From contig DFOK01000081.1 of NCBI GenBank assembly GCA_002376715.1, forward strand, positions 1 to 9,352: 9,352 bases of DNA, read 5' to 3'. Position 1 is the first letter of the stretch, and each line of letters begins with the position of its first letter. Positions 1-6,960 of this stretch are shown here, one piece after another. A model generated the notes under the pieces. The model searched no databases, was not told the origin of the DNA, and worked only from the letters and a program-made list of their open reading frames with translations. The translations under genes and the position numbers were made by a program. This DNA is from Bacteroidales bacterium UBA3543. GTDB taxonomy: Bacteria > Bacteroidota > Bacteroidia > Bacteroidales > UBA932.

Positions 1-584
1 TAACTGCATACTATAGGGAGAACAGCCCGCAATTATCTGATAATAAACCTTTTGAATAATGATGATATGCCAATGATATGATAAATTAGTAATGTTTTTG
101 GGATAAAGATCGGATTATCAATGAAATAAAGGCAAAAATGACATTCGTATAATTTCGGCAAACCTGAAGCATTTTTGCCGAAGTTATACGTCACGACCCT
201 GACTTAACAGTGAGCTCCGTTGTCATAAATAAAGGAAGAAAACGCTCTTATTCTGAAAAATTTGTCAAATATTCGCCGTTATTATGAAATACTTGTAGGA
301 AAGCTACTTTCAAAACAGTTCGCAGTTCCACAACATGTTCAAAAAAACTGACCCAGGATAGACCTCGATGTTATTAATCCGACGGGGATATTTATCCAAT
401 GAAACGAGGCTTCATAGCAAATAATTTTTATGTAAATCCAAAGCTCAACTTTATTTTTACATGTTTTTCTAAAGTACAACTTTCGATTTGCATGGATTTT
501 GAGTACGGAACTAGACTTTTCAATAGAAATTCAATTTTAGAATACCCCTTAAGTTAGTCAGCGATTGGTTTGCTGGTCATTATG
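1..584. other. Gene-free AT-rich stretch
   Basis: I see no credible protein or RNA gene here. The longest open stretches are about 40 codons (for example about 226-347 on plus and about 250-370 on minus). They lack ATG starts and overlap each other in opposite directions, so they are not called. The only clear structure is the inverted repeat at 146-190. A weaker hairpin-like pairing (430-436 with 456-462, followed by a short T-run) lies downstream of the macro-domain gene, but it faces the wrong way to terminate that gene convincingly. Confidence 0.6.
146..190. repeat. 17-bp imperfect inverted repeat with 11-nt spacer
   Basis: The arm at 146-162 (CGTATAATTTCGGCAAA) pairs with the arm at 174-190 (TTTGCCGAAGTTATACG) at 16 of 17 positions; the exception is T153 against G183. 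The spacer is 163-173. No T-tract follows in either direction, so it does not look like a rho-independent terminator. The right arm can also pair with GGCAAAAATG at 131-140, because CATTTTTGCC lies at 170-179. The outer halves ending in GTTATAC loosely resemble tyrosine-recombinase sites, but no recombinase gene is present and the attC consensus is not met. Function is unknown. Confidence 0.7.
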
Positions 585-1109
585 TCAACCGTTTTCTGAT
601 AGTGCTTCGATATAACAATGATAGGTGTTATGGTCGAAACAGGCTACGATGATTTTCTTGAAATCGGGGTTTTCTTTCAAGAAAAGCAACATTTCCTGTA
701 TGGCGATTTGGGAGGCGGGCTTAATTGGATAACCGTAAGCTCCCGTGCTTATTGAGGGAAATGCGATTGACTTGACGTTGTTCTCAAGAGCCAATTTAAA
801 GCAAGATTTATAGCAACTTCTCAATTTTTCAGCTTCATTGTTATTCCCTCCGTGCCAAATCGGACCAACCGTATGGATAACATGCTTTGCGGGCAATTTA
901 TAACCTTTTGTGATTTTGGCCTTGCCTGTCTCGCAGCCATTCAAGGTCCTACACTCGGCAAGCAACTCAGGGCCTGCTGCCCTATGAATCGCTCCGTCCA
1001 CTCCCCCACCGCCCAGTAAAGAGTTATTTGCAGCATTTACAATAGCATCAACCTTTATTGTAGTGATATCGGCTTGGATTATTTCTATTTTGGTTTTCAT
1101 TTGATCCAT
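585..1109 (-). CDS. ymdB: Macro-domain ADP-ribose hydrolase / O-acetyl-ADP-ribose deacetylase (YmdB type)
   Basis: This 174-aa protein is one complete macro domain. Proteins of this family remove ADP-ribose from modified proteins or deacetylate O-acetyl-ADP-ribose, in the cytoplasm. Residues 21-46 carry the signature VDAIVNAAN followed by LLGGGGVDGAIHRAAG. The positions matching the catalytic Asn and Asp of E. coli YmdB are N28 and D38. Further family blocks are LPAKHVIHTVGPIW and the ligand loop AFPSISTGAYGYP. Length is normal for a stand-alone macro protein, and there is no signal peptide. The start is ATG at 1109; a second in-frame ATG at 1100 (Met4) is an equally good start. It lies 9 nt downstream of a small gene, so the two are probably co-transcribed. 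Family assignment is very secure; whether it acts in a toxin-antitoxin, antiphage or NAD-metabolite setting cannot be told from this context. Confidence 0.95.
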   Translation of the reverse strand: MDQMKTKIEIIQADITTIKVDAIVNAANNSLLGGGGVDGAIHRAAGPELLAECRTLNGCETGKAKITKGYKLPAKHVIHTVGPIWHGGNNNEAEKLRSCYKSCFKLALENNVKSIAFPSISTGAYGYPIKPASQIAIQEMLLFLKENPDFKKIIVACFDHNTYHCYIEALSENG

Positions 1110-1118
1110 AATTAGTTC

Positions 1119-1307
1119 TCATTTGTAAACTTCATTTTTCTTACGCAGACCATCCCGATAACCCTCGTTGTAACCCTCCACATAGGTGTCATAGGCATTA
1201 TCGGATACCAGAGCCTTCCCCTTGGGAAAACCCGTATAGTTTTTATTTTTTCCACTCATTGCATCCCGGAAACCATCCGAGTAGCCAGCTTGATAACAGT
1301 TGAACAT
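1119..1307 (-). CDS. Small protein with two GY-x2-G-(F/Y)-R-D motifs
   Basis: This 62-aa protein has no family I recognise with certainty. It is built from two similar segments, YQAGYSDGFRDAMSGK near the N-terminus and YVEGYNEGYRDGLRKK at the C-terminus, joined by a linker containing NKNYTGFPKGK. Paired glycine/aromatic helices around a short Lys/Tyr/Pro linker recall the layout of ribosome modulation factor-like proteins, but this is only a pattern resemblance. There is no signal peptide or membrane segment, and the C-terminus is basic. I chose ATG at 1307. The frame stays open to a TTG at 1358, giving a 79-aa version, but ATG is the more ordinary start and the motif block begins right after it. 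The stop is 9 nt before the macro-domain ATG, suggesting a two-gene transcript. Confidence 0.6.
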   Translation of the reverse strand: MFNCYQAGYSDGFRDAMSGKNKNYTGFPKGKALVSDNAYDTYVEGYNEGYRDGLRKKNEVYK

Positions 1308-1607
1308 AGTCGTTAAATATTTAGAAATAGGACCATTTCGAATTAATGTGTCTATCAAAGGTATGGAGAATTCAGATTTTTCTCAATTTTATTTGCCTTT
1401 AAGTCAAATAGGCATACTCTTCCTGATAGCGTTTTAGTCTAGCAAGATCTTTCTCGATTGGAGCAGATATTCGGGACATAAAATCAAGTAAAGATGTTAT
1501 TCCTTTTCTTTTCCCTACTTTGTTTGTTAATCGGCTCGTCGAGATGCGCCGTAATGTGTTAAGCTATGAATGACAAAGCGCATTCGCTATTTTGTTTGCA
1601 GAATAAT

Positions 1608-2132
1608 CTACTTGATTTTAAAACTATCTAAAATACCATAGCCTATTATTTTATACTCTTCAAAAGTCTCTTCCTTTGAAGTAAACGACAATATATATCC
1701 TATGTCATCAATAAGCCAATAGTATTGTAAGACAGTTAAATTGAGGGCGTTGTCCGGAAAAGTATATATTAATTTGTGATAAGGCTGCTTATTTTTGTCC
1801 AATTGTACGCTTTCTACGATTTTTGAATTATTCATTAACGCAAAAATTGAACTGATGTTGATTTCAACGAATTGTTTTAAAGAAGAATAATTACCTTGAG
1901 TTTCTATTTTTATGAGATTAATGTTTTCCCTAAAATCATCAAATTGACCGGTAAGGGGCGATATTATGATAAAGTCCGTTCCCATATAACCAGAGTCATT
2001 AATATCCCAATTTTCAGGATAGTTAATGGTATATTCATCACCATTAAATGTTTCCCAATTTGAAAGATCATTCTGTGCACACGCGACACAACAATTGAAC
2101 AAACAAAAAAGAGATATAAAAAAGTTTTTCAT
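1608..2132 (-). CDS. Secreted PsbP-like (MOG1/PsbP/DUF1795-fold) protein
   Basis: This 174-aa protein begins with a hydrophobic export signal (residues 1-20) ending in ACAQ, a common Bacteroidota cleavage context. The mature part fits the PsbP/DUF1795-like alpha-beta fold. Its opening (WETFNGDEYTINYPENWDI), then GTDFIIISPL, D-x-F-x-ENINLIKIE and a C-terminal strand-helix ending GILDSFKIK follow the usual order of that family. Such proteins are small periplasmic or lipid-anchored factors whose function is mostly unknown. Several cysteines at 10, 14, 15 and 18 lie in the signal region; a lipoprotein reading is possible, but a classical lipobox is not clear. It follows the upstream lipoprotein gene after 33 nt and is probably read with it. 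Export is well supported, the fold moderately, and the biochemical role is unknown. Confidence 0.85.
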   Translation of the reverse strand: MKNFFISLFCLFNCCVACAQNDLSNWETFNGDEYTINYPENWDINDSGYMGTDFIIISPLTGQFDDFRENINLIKIETQGNYSSLKQFVEINISSIFALMNNSKIVESVQLDKNKQPYHKLIYTFPDNALNLTVLQYYWLIDDIGYILSFTSKEETFEEYKIIGYGILDSFKIK

Positions 2133-2165
2133 AATTAAATAGTTTCAGGTAATTACGACTCTCCT

Positions 2166-2513
2166 CTAATCCTTTTCCTCCTCCGGCGAGGCCCGTAATA
2201 CCAACAACGCATCGTCTTGCAGTCTGAGTGGCACTGAGAGTTCTCCGCGAACAGTAATGATTTCACCGGGAGCAGGGGTTAACTCGTGGCCAACCACGAA
2301 CAGTTCTTTGGTTCCATCGGTTAAGATAATACCGTTAAGTCCAAACATGGAGATACTTTTATTGACTTTACCTTTTACCAGTACTGTCTCATCCTCATAT
2401 TTGTGCGTATTCTTGTAAAGTTCGGATATTTTCACGGGGACAATCTTACCGCAACCTGCGGTGAGCAGTAAAAGAGCAACTGCAGAAACTAAAATTGAAA
2501 TTTGTTTATTCAT
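2166..2513 (-). CDS. Small lipoprotein with OB-fold-like domain
   Basis: This 115-aa protein has a lipoprotein signal with lipobox LTAGC, giving lipidated Cys21. The mature 95 residues show an alternating beta pattern typical of small OB-fold (tRNA_anti-like) domains: ISELYKNTHKYEDETVLVKGKV, then GIILTDGTKELFVVG, then PGEIITVRGELSVP. Known members of such lipoproteins are periplasmic and mostly uncharacterised. The phrase L-x-DGT followed by a hydrophobic strand and the GE-x-I-x-VRG turn are the strongest marks. The tail ends in an acidic stretch (SPEEEKD). The start is ATG at 2513, placed sensibly before the signal. It is the first gene behind the -7 element at 2589-2596, with a leader of roughly 70 nt, and is followed closely by the PsbP-like gene. 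The ligand is unknown. Confidence 0.85.
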   Translation of the reverse strand: MNKQISILVSAVALLLLTAGCGKIVPVKISELYKNTHKYEDETVLVKGKVNKSISMFGLNGIILTDGTKELFVVGHELTPAPGEIITVRGELSVPLRLQDDALLVLRASPEEEKD

Positions 2514-2588
2514 AACATTAAATAATTTATTAAAAGTAATGACCTCGGCTCAATTAAGCACTAACTTCATTATTCGAAAATTAGAGTA

Positions 2589-2596
2589 CAAAGATA
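2589..2596 (-). promoter_or_regulatory. Bacteroidota -7 promoter element (TATCTTTG)
   Basis: On the minus strand these bases read TATCTTTG, a perfect match to the TAnnTTTG -7 element known from Bacteroides promoters. It faces the lipoprotein gene starting at 2513 and would give a leader of about 70 nt. I could not find a matching -33 TTTG at the usual 19-21-nt spacing, so the call rests on the -7 element and its position. Confidence 0.55.
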
Positions 2597-2648
2597 GGGA
2601 AATTTCATGGATCTGAATATTATCCTTCTGTTTCATTTTCCACAACAT

Positions 2649-2840
2649 ACTCACCACTTTACACACCGAACTCTCTCCATACTCTATACTCAGGACCCAG
2701 AACTACGCCTGCGCATCGCACCCTCACTAATCAAACTCCAGACTCTGATTTACTCCACTTTATAACTCGGAACTCAGAACTCAACCCGTACCCTGCACCA
2801 TTCATAACTACAGACTACATACTACACACTTGAAACTAAC
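2649..2840. repeat. Degenerate 7-bp repeat array (ACTNNNN), strongly C over G
   Basis: ACT or ACTC recurs at 7-bp steps in blocks: 2649, 2656, 2670; 2681, 2688, 2702 (ACC at 2695); 2735, 2742; 2765, 2772, 2779; and 2807, 2814, 2821, 2828, 2835. All eight occurrences from 2765 on share one 7-bp phase. The clearest stretch is three AACTC units at 2764, 2771 and 2778. By hand count 2641-2860 has about 82 C and 19 G on the plus strand. There is no open frame with protein character. It occupies most of the divergent intergenic region and ends about 55 bp before the Pho-like operator. Its function is unknown. Confidence 0.7.
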
Positions 2841-2860
2841 TTAAACACGTACCCCGCACC

Positions 2861-2881
2861 CCGATGCATATCGGTTTTTTT
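2861..2881 (+). terminator. Short hairpin plus T7 tract (possible insulator terminator)
   Basis: CCGAT at 2861-2865 pairs with ATCGG at 2870-2874 around a GCAT loop and is followed by seven T. The stem is short (5 bp) but the shape is that of a rho-independent terminator on the plus strand. No plus-strand gene lies upstream, so it would stop stray or antisense transcription before the receptor promoter, or end a short unannotated transcript. Confidence 0.4.
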
Positions 2882-2883
2882 GA

Positions 2884-2950
2884 TTCATGAAATCTTAACA
2901 GAAATGTCATTTTATTGTAACGATTCTGCAACACTAATGCAAGACCTTTG
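2884..2950 (+). promoter_or_regulatory. Pho-box-like operator (11-bp period) and -7 element of the TonB receptor
   Basis: Six-base units start every 11 bp: TTAACA 2895, GTCATT 2906, GTAACG 2917 and GCAACA 2928. Weaker units TTCATG at 2884 and GCAAGA at 2939 are in the same phase. Tandem TTAACA-type units with 5-nt gaps are the known form of PhoP boxes in Bacillus, and TGTCAT with an 11-bp step is that of E. coli PhoB. The last clear unit ends 9 nt before GACCTTTG at 2943-2950, a degenerate -7 element, as in activator-dependent pho promoters. The same layout recurs at 7473-7528. The regulator is inferred; no phoB gene is in the window. Confidence 0.72.
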
Positions 2951-2980
2951 TGGCGAAAACCAAAATGTAAAATTGCTTTT

Positions 2981-5677
2981 GTGGCACATAAATTCTTACT
3001 TCTTTCTACGCTGTTGTTAGCCTTCTCAGGAGCAATTCTGGCGCAAAACGGAACGATAAAAGGCTCAATTGTAGACTCCAAAACCAAAGAACCGCTCATC
3101 GGAGCATCAGTTGTGATTGAAGGAACCTCCAAAGGCGCAGCTGCGGATTTGGACGGAAATTATATCATTCCCGGCGTTGCCCCGGGCACATACACGCTTA
3201 TCGTTTATTACGTTTCGTATGAAACAATCACAAAGAAGGGAGTTTCCGTTGCAAAAAATAAAGAGACCATCGTAGATTTTTTGATGAGTCCCGACGAACT
3301 TAACCTCGATCAAGTGGAAATTGTGGCACGTGCCAATCGCGAGAGCGAAAACATTTTGCTCGGAGAGCAACGTAAATCGCTTTTTGCCATACAAGCGGTC
3401 GGTGCCGTAGAGTTGTCGAGAAAAGGTATTGCCGACGCGCAGGCAGCTGTGGCGCAGGTGTCGGGAATATCCAAACAAGAGGGGGTTAAAAACGTGTTCG
3501 TGCGCGGATTGGGCGACAGATACAACGCCACATTACTTAATGGATTCCCTATTCCTTCGGAAGATCCGGAATATAAAAATATCGCATTGGAGTTTTTCGG
3601 AACCGATATCATCCAAAATATCGGAGTAAACAAAGTTTTCAGCGCATCGAATGTAGGTGACGTGGGCGGTGCGGTTATAGATATCTCTTCAAAAGAACTG
3701 ACGGACGATAGCGCTTTTGCCGTGGATTTGTCCGCCGGAATCAATGCTACTGCGATAAAAAACGATTTTCTTCGTCAGGACGGCTCAAATTACCTCGGAT
3801 TTGCCAACACAAACCAGCCATCTCAAAATCAGCATAATTTTCCCAATAGTTTGGATCCTACAAAGGTTTCCTTCCCGCTTAACCACGGTTATGCGATATC
3901 CGGGGGAAAAATGTTTCGCATCGGAAAGAACAACAACCCTCTCTCATTTTTTGCGGTAGCTTCACACGGGACAAGTTTTTCCTATACCAAAGAAATTGTG
4001 CGAAATACCACATCGAACGGAACCATTTTCCAGGATCAGAAGGGAGACAAATATTCACAAACCACCAGTCAACTCGTGTTAGCCAACGCCAATTACGAAA
4101 TGAATCACCGGCATAACATTGGCTACAACTTCATGCTTATTCACGTTAATGACCAATATGTGGGAGAATATGGCGGTTTGCAGACCGAAGCCTTTCAGAG
4201 CAGTCCCGACCTGTCGGGTATAATCCGAAGGCAACAGACAAATGACAATCTTTTGATGGTAAATCAGTTGGTTTCAGATTGGAAATTATCCCGGATCACC
4301 AGATTGAATATAGGCGCGACCTATAACAGGGTAAAGGGCTTGGAACCCGACCGTCGGGAAAACTATTTCACACATGTTGAAGGAGCCCGGCACAATTTGA
4401 CCCGAAGCAACCGCAACAAACGTTTTTTCTCCGATCTGAATAATAATGACTTCAATGCCAAGGCAGCATTGTCCATAAAATTGAATGACAGATTTGATAC
4501 GGAAAACTCCTTTGTACAAGTAGGATATGTAGGAAGGTTTGTAATTGACAAGTTTAAAGCGGTGGAATATAACTATAGTCCTTTGGGAATGGCCGATTTC
4601 ACCATGGAAAACCTGAGTTTGGATAAGCTGTATGAGGATAATATAAGCCAGGGTTTGCTCACAATGGATATGGGAGAGACAAACTCTTACAAAGTATTAA
4701 AATTCATACACTCGGGTTTCGCTGAAGTATCCTACCGGTTGGCTGAAAAATTGGCCGGAAATGCAGGTTTGCGAGTGGACTTTGTGGACTTAACCGTCAA
4801 TCATAATGTAACTCATGCCGCACCCGGGAGCGAATCGATAAAGAAAACCTATTTCTTACCGAGCTTAAACCTTAAATACGACATAAATGATAAAAACAGC
4901 TTGAGGTTGGGAATAGGTAAAACATACACTTTGCCACAATCAAAAGAGATCTCGCCCTACCAATATGTAAATATTTCCTTCGCGAGCCAGGGTAATCCCA
5001 ACATCAGGCCTTCGGATAACTACAACGTGGATTTAAAGTGGGACTTCTACATAACCAATAGCGAACTGCTCTCGGTTACCACTTTCTATAAGTATATACA
5101 AAATCCCATCGGACGTGTAGATCAGGGAAACTCCGCGGGACTGCTCACCTATGACAATATCGGCAAGAACGCCACTGTAGGCGGAGTTGAGCTGGAATTT
5201 CGTAAAAACATCTTTAATAGGTACGATACCCAGCTCGAGAAATCGAACCGTCTCTCCTTCGGCCTGAACGCCTCCTACATCTACACCGACCTGATGCTCG
5301 ACATACTCAATACGGATCCTCGTAAAACCAAATTGGAAGGTGCTTCTCCTTTTTTACTGAATGCCGATTTATCCTATAATTTCAGAAAATCCGATAAAAA
5401 TTTTACCGCATCTATCATTTTCAACTATTTCAGCGACAGAGTGCACACTATCGGCACAAAAGGATTCAGAGATATTATTGAGGAGGGAGTGCCTACGTTG
5501 GATTTTGTCGCATCATATGGATTCAACAAATATTTTTCCATAAACTTCAAAGCTGCAAATTTGCTTAATGCCGCTTATCGTTTGTCACGTGAAAGCAACG
5601 TTTCCGAGGATAACATAGTGCTGAATGAATTCAAAAAAGGACAAAATATCAGTCTTGGCATAAGCTATCAATTTTAA
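2981..5677 (+). CDS. TonB-dependent outer-membrane receptor with CarboxypepD_reg-like domain
   Basis: This receptor of about 898 aa imports a ligand across the outer membrane using TonB energy. Domains in order: signal peptide (to about residue 22, ending ILAQ); carboxypeptidase-regulatory-like beta-sandwich (about 24-103, GSIVDSKTKEPLIGASV and DLDGNYIIPGV); a TonB-box-like segment LDQVEIVARA (109-118); plug (about 125-235, with VSGISKQEGVKNVFVRGLGDRY and GDVGGAVID); then a long beta-barrel ending in ISYQF with a terminal Phe. No SusD-type gene follows; a beta-helix lipoprotein gene starts 40 nt downstream. The start is uncertain. TTG at 2948 lies inside the predicted -7 element, so I chose GTG at 2981, which gives a clean signal peptide (MAHKFLLLSTLLL). 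An ATG at 2965 is one base out of frame. The substrate is unknown; the Pho-like promoter suggests a phosphorus source. Confidence 0.93.
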   Translation: MAHKFLLLSTLLLAFSGAILAQNGTIKGSIVDSKTKEPLIGASVVIEGTSKGAAADLDGNYIIPGVAPGTYTLIVYYVSYETITKKGVSVAKNKETIVDFLMSPDELNLDQVEIVARANRESENILLGEQRKSLFAIQAVGAVELSRKGIADAQAAVAQVSGISKQEGVKNVFVRGLGDRYNATLLNGFPIPSEDPEYKNIALEFFGTDIIQNIGVNKVFSASNVGDVGGAVIDISSKELTDDSAFAVDLSAGINATAIKNDFLRQDGSNYLGFANTNQPSQNQHNFPNSLDPTKVSFPLNHGYAISGGKMFRIGKNNNPLSFFAVASHGTSFSYTKEIVRNTTSNGTIFQDQKGDKYSQTTSQLVLANANYEMNHRHNIGYNFMLIHVNDQYVGEYGGLQTEAFQSSPDLSGIIRRQQTNDNLLMVNQLVSDWKLSRITRLNIGATYNRVKGLEPDRRENYFTHVEGARHNLTRSNRNKRFFSDLNNNDFNAKAALSIKLNDRFDTENSFVQVGYVGRFVIDKFKAVEYNYSPLGMADFTMENLSLDKLYEDNISQGLLTMDMGETNSYKVLKFIHSGFAEVSYRLAEKLAGNAGLRVDFVDLTVNHNVTHAAPGSESIKKTYFLPSLNLKYDINDKNSLRLGIGKTYTLPQSKEISPYQYVNISFASQGNPNIRPSDNYNVDLKWDFYITNSELLSVTTFYKYIQNPIGRVDQGNSAGLLTYDNIGKNATVGGVELEFRKNIFNRYDTQLEKSNRLSFGLNASYIYTDLMLDILNTDPRKTKLEGASPFLLNADLSYNFRKSDKNFTASIIFNYFSDRVHTIGTKGFRDIIEEGVPTLDFVASYGFNKYFSINFKAANLLNAAYRLSRESNVSEDNIVLNEFKKGQNISLGISYQF

Positions 5678-5717
5678 TACGAATAATAAGAAAAACTAAT
5701 TTTTAACTATTATCACA

Positions 5718-6857
5718 ATGAAAAAAATTCTTTTTTACCTGCTTCTAAGCTCCACGCTTGTTTTTGGTGCTGCTTCTTGCGAAGATCCTATTATTCCGGA
5801 TAAAGAGGAAGACAAAAACTTATCGGGTTCAATCACCGAAGTAAGAACACTTGACGCAGCGGTTGAATATCTATTGGTAGGTCCCCTCCTCGTTGAAGAT
5901 GGTGGCGTACTGAATATTCCTGCCGGAACTACTATCAAAGCAAAAAAAGGATTCAGCAGCTATATCTTGGTTTTACAAGGTGGTAAAATCAATGTAAACG
6001 GCACGGCTGAAAAACCCGTTACTATGACTGCCGATGTTGCCAATGCAGAGCAAGGACATTGGGGCGGTTTGATTATCAACGGTAAGGCTCCCCTCGCCGA
6101 TCCGAAAGAGAAAGGTTCTACTGAGATCAACTCTGCCTATCTTTATGGCGGCAATGACCCCAAAGATAATTCAGGTTCCATTACCTATTTGAAGCTTGAA
6201 TTCACCGGAGCCCGTTCCAGCGCAAACGTTGAGCATAACGGCCTTACTCTGAACGGTGTGGGTAACGGCACAAAGATTGAAAACATCTATATTCCTAATG
6301 GAGCCGATGACGGAATCGAGTTTTTCGGAGGTTCTGTAAATGTAAAGAATCTGTTGGTTGTAAACTCCGATGACGATATGTTTGACTTTACACAGGGTTA
6401 CAACGGCACGTTGGAAAACTGCTACGGTATTTGGGAAATCGGATATGTTAGCAGCGAGTCTGACCCCCGCGGTGTTGAAGCTGACGGCAATCTGGATGGA
6501 TTATCTCCCGAGCATCCCAATCAAGCCAATTTTACAATCAAAAACATGACTATCGATCTTCGCTTAGCACCCAATACTACAGAGGGATATTACATGCATG
6601 ATGTTATAAAAGTGCGCAGAGGAGCCAAAGCTACTATCGAAAATGCGTTGGTAAAGGGACAGGGACAAGCTAAAGATTTAGTTGACTTAACAGATAAAAA
6701 GGGTGATGGACAGGAATCAACTACGATTTCCATAACCAATGCCTTAACAACTAAAATTAGCGGCAAGGAAGTGAACGGAACCGGAAAGGTTACTATAAAA
6801 GCAGGCAACACCGGATGTCCTACAAACATTTTCGGTTGGACAGGATATCAACTTTAA
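5718..6857 (+). CDS. Lipoprotein, probable right-handed parallel beta-helix, partner of the TonB receptor
   Basis: This 379-aa protein has a lipoprotein signal with lipidated Cys21 (GAASC, followed by Glu-Asp). The acidic residues right after Cys are compatible with Bacteroidota surface-export signals. From about residue 37 on it shows short turns with repeated hydrophobic/Gly/Asn patterns typical of parallel beta-helix proteins: LNIPAGTTIKAKKG, then VLQGGKINVNGTAEKPVTM, then GHWGGLIINGKAP. Two acidic blocks stand out, GADDGIEFFGG (195-205) and NSDDDMFDF (216-224), and could bind metal or ligand. Two cysteines remain in the mature part (in ENCYG and near the C-terminus in GCPTN). I recognise the type from Bacteroidota proteins encoded beside TonB receptors, but know of no assigned function. 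It lies 40 nt after the receptor and is presumably co-transcribed. It could do the ligand-capture job that SusD does elsewhere; that is inference. Confidence 0.85.
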   Translation: MKKILFYLLLSSTLVFGAASCEDPIIPDKEEDKNLSGSITEVRTLDAAVEYLLVGPLLVEDGGVLNIPAGTTIKAKKGFSSYILVLQGGKINVNGTAEKPVTMTADVANAEQGHWGGLIINGKAPLADPKEKGSTEINSAYLYGGNDPKDNSGSITYLKLEFTGARSSANVEHNGLTLNGVGNGTKIENIYIPNGADDGIEFFGGSVNVKNLLVVNSDDDMFDFTQGYNGTLENCYGIWEIGYVSSESDPRGVEADGNLDGLSPEHPNQANFTIKNMTIDLRLAPNTTEGYYMHDVIKVRRGAKATIENALVKGQGQAKDLVDLTDKKGDGQESTTISITNALTTKISGKEVNGTGKVTIKAGNTGCPTNIFGWTGYQL

Positions 6858-6893
6858 TTTTGGATGTTCGACACATTTGAAGTATAAATAAAA

Positions 6894-6923
6894 AAAGGTA
6901 TTTCGGGCAACCGAAATACCTTT
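6894..6923. terminator. 13-bp perfect hairpin with GCAA tetraloop
   Basis: AAAGGTATTTCGG at 6894-6906 pairs perfectly with CCGAAATACCTTT at 6911-6923 around the GNRA-type loop GCAA. An A-run precedes it and only three T plus AT-rich DNA follow on the plus strand; read on the minus strand it has a longer T-tract. It lies between the lipoprotein and MORN genes. It may be a partial terminator, an mRNA-stabilising 3' end, or a bidirectional terminator. Confidence 0.7.
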
Positions 6924-6960
6924 AAATTGCTTATACTTGCTTATAAATAATTTAAAAGCC

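Noticed and set aside
10..21. ACTATAGGGAGA equals the 3' half of the T7 phage promoter
   Set aside because: The upstream half does not match the T7 promoter, and nothing else here suggests vector or phage DNA. Treated as chance.
146..190. Calling the inverted repeat an integron attC site or a rho-independent terminator
   Set aside because: The R-box consensus is not met, the extrahelical bases and a neighbouring integrase are missing, and no T-tract follows either arm.
226..370. Open stretches of about 40 codons on both strands in the gene-free left region
   Set aside because: They have no ATG start, overlap each other antisense, and match no family I recognise.
1570..1595. Weak hairpin (AGCG/CGCT) downstream of the PsbP-like gene as terminator
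   Set aside because: The stem is only four clean base pairs and no T-tract follows on the minus strand.
2836..3744. Minus-strand open frames across the start of the TonB receptor gene
   Set aside because: They are antisense shadows of a clear receptor gene and of the intergenic operator, with no domain character.
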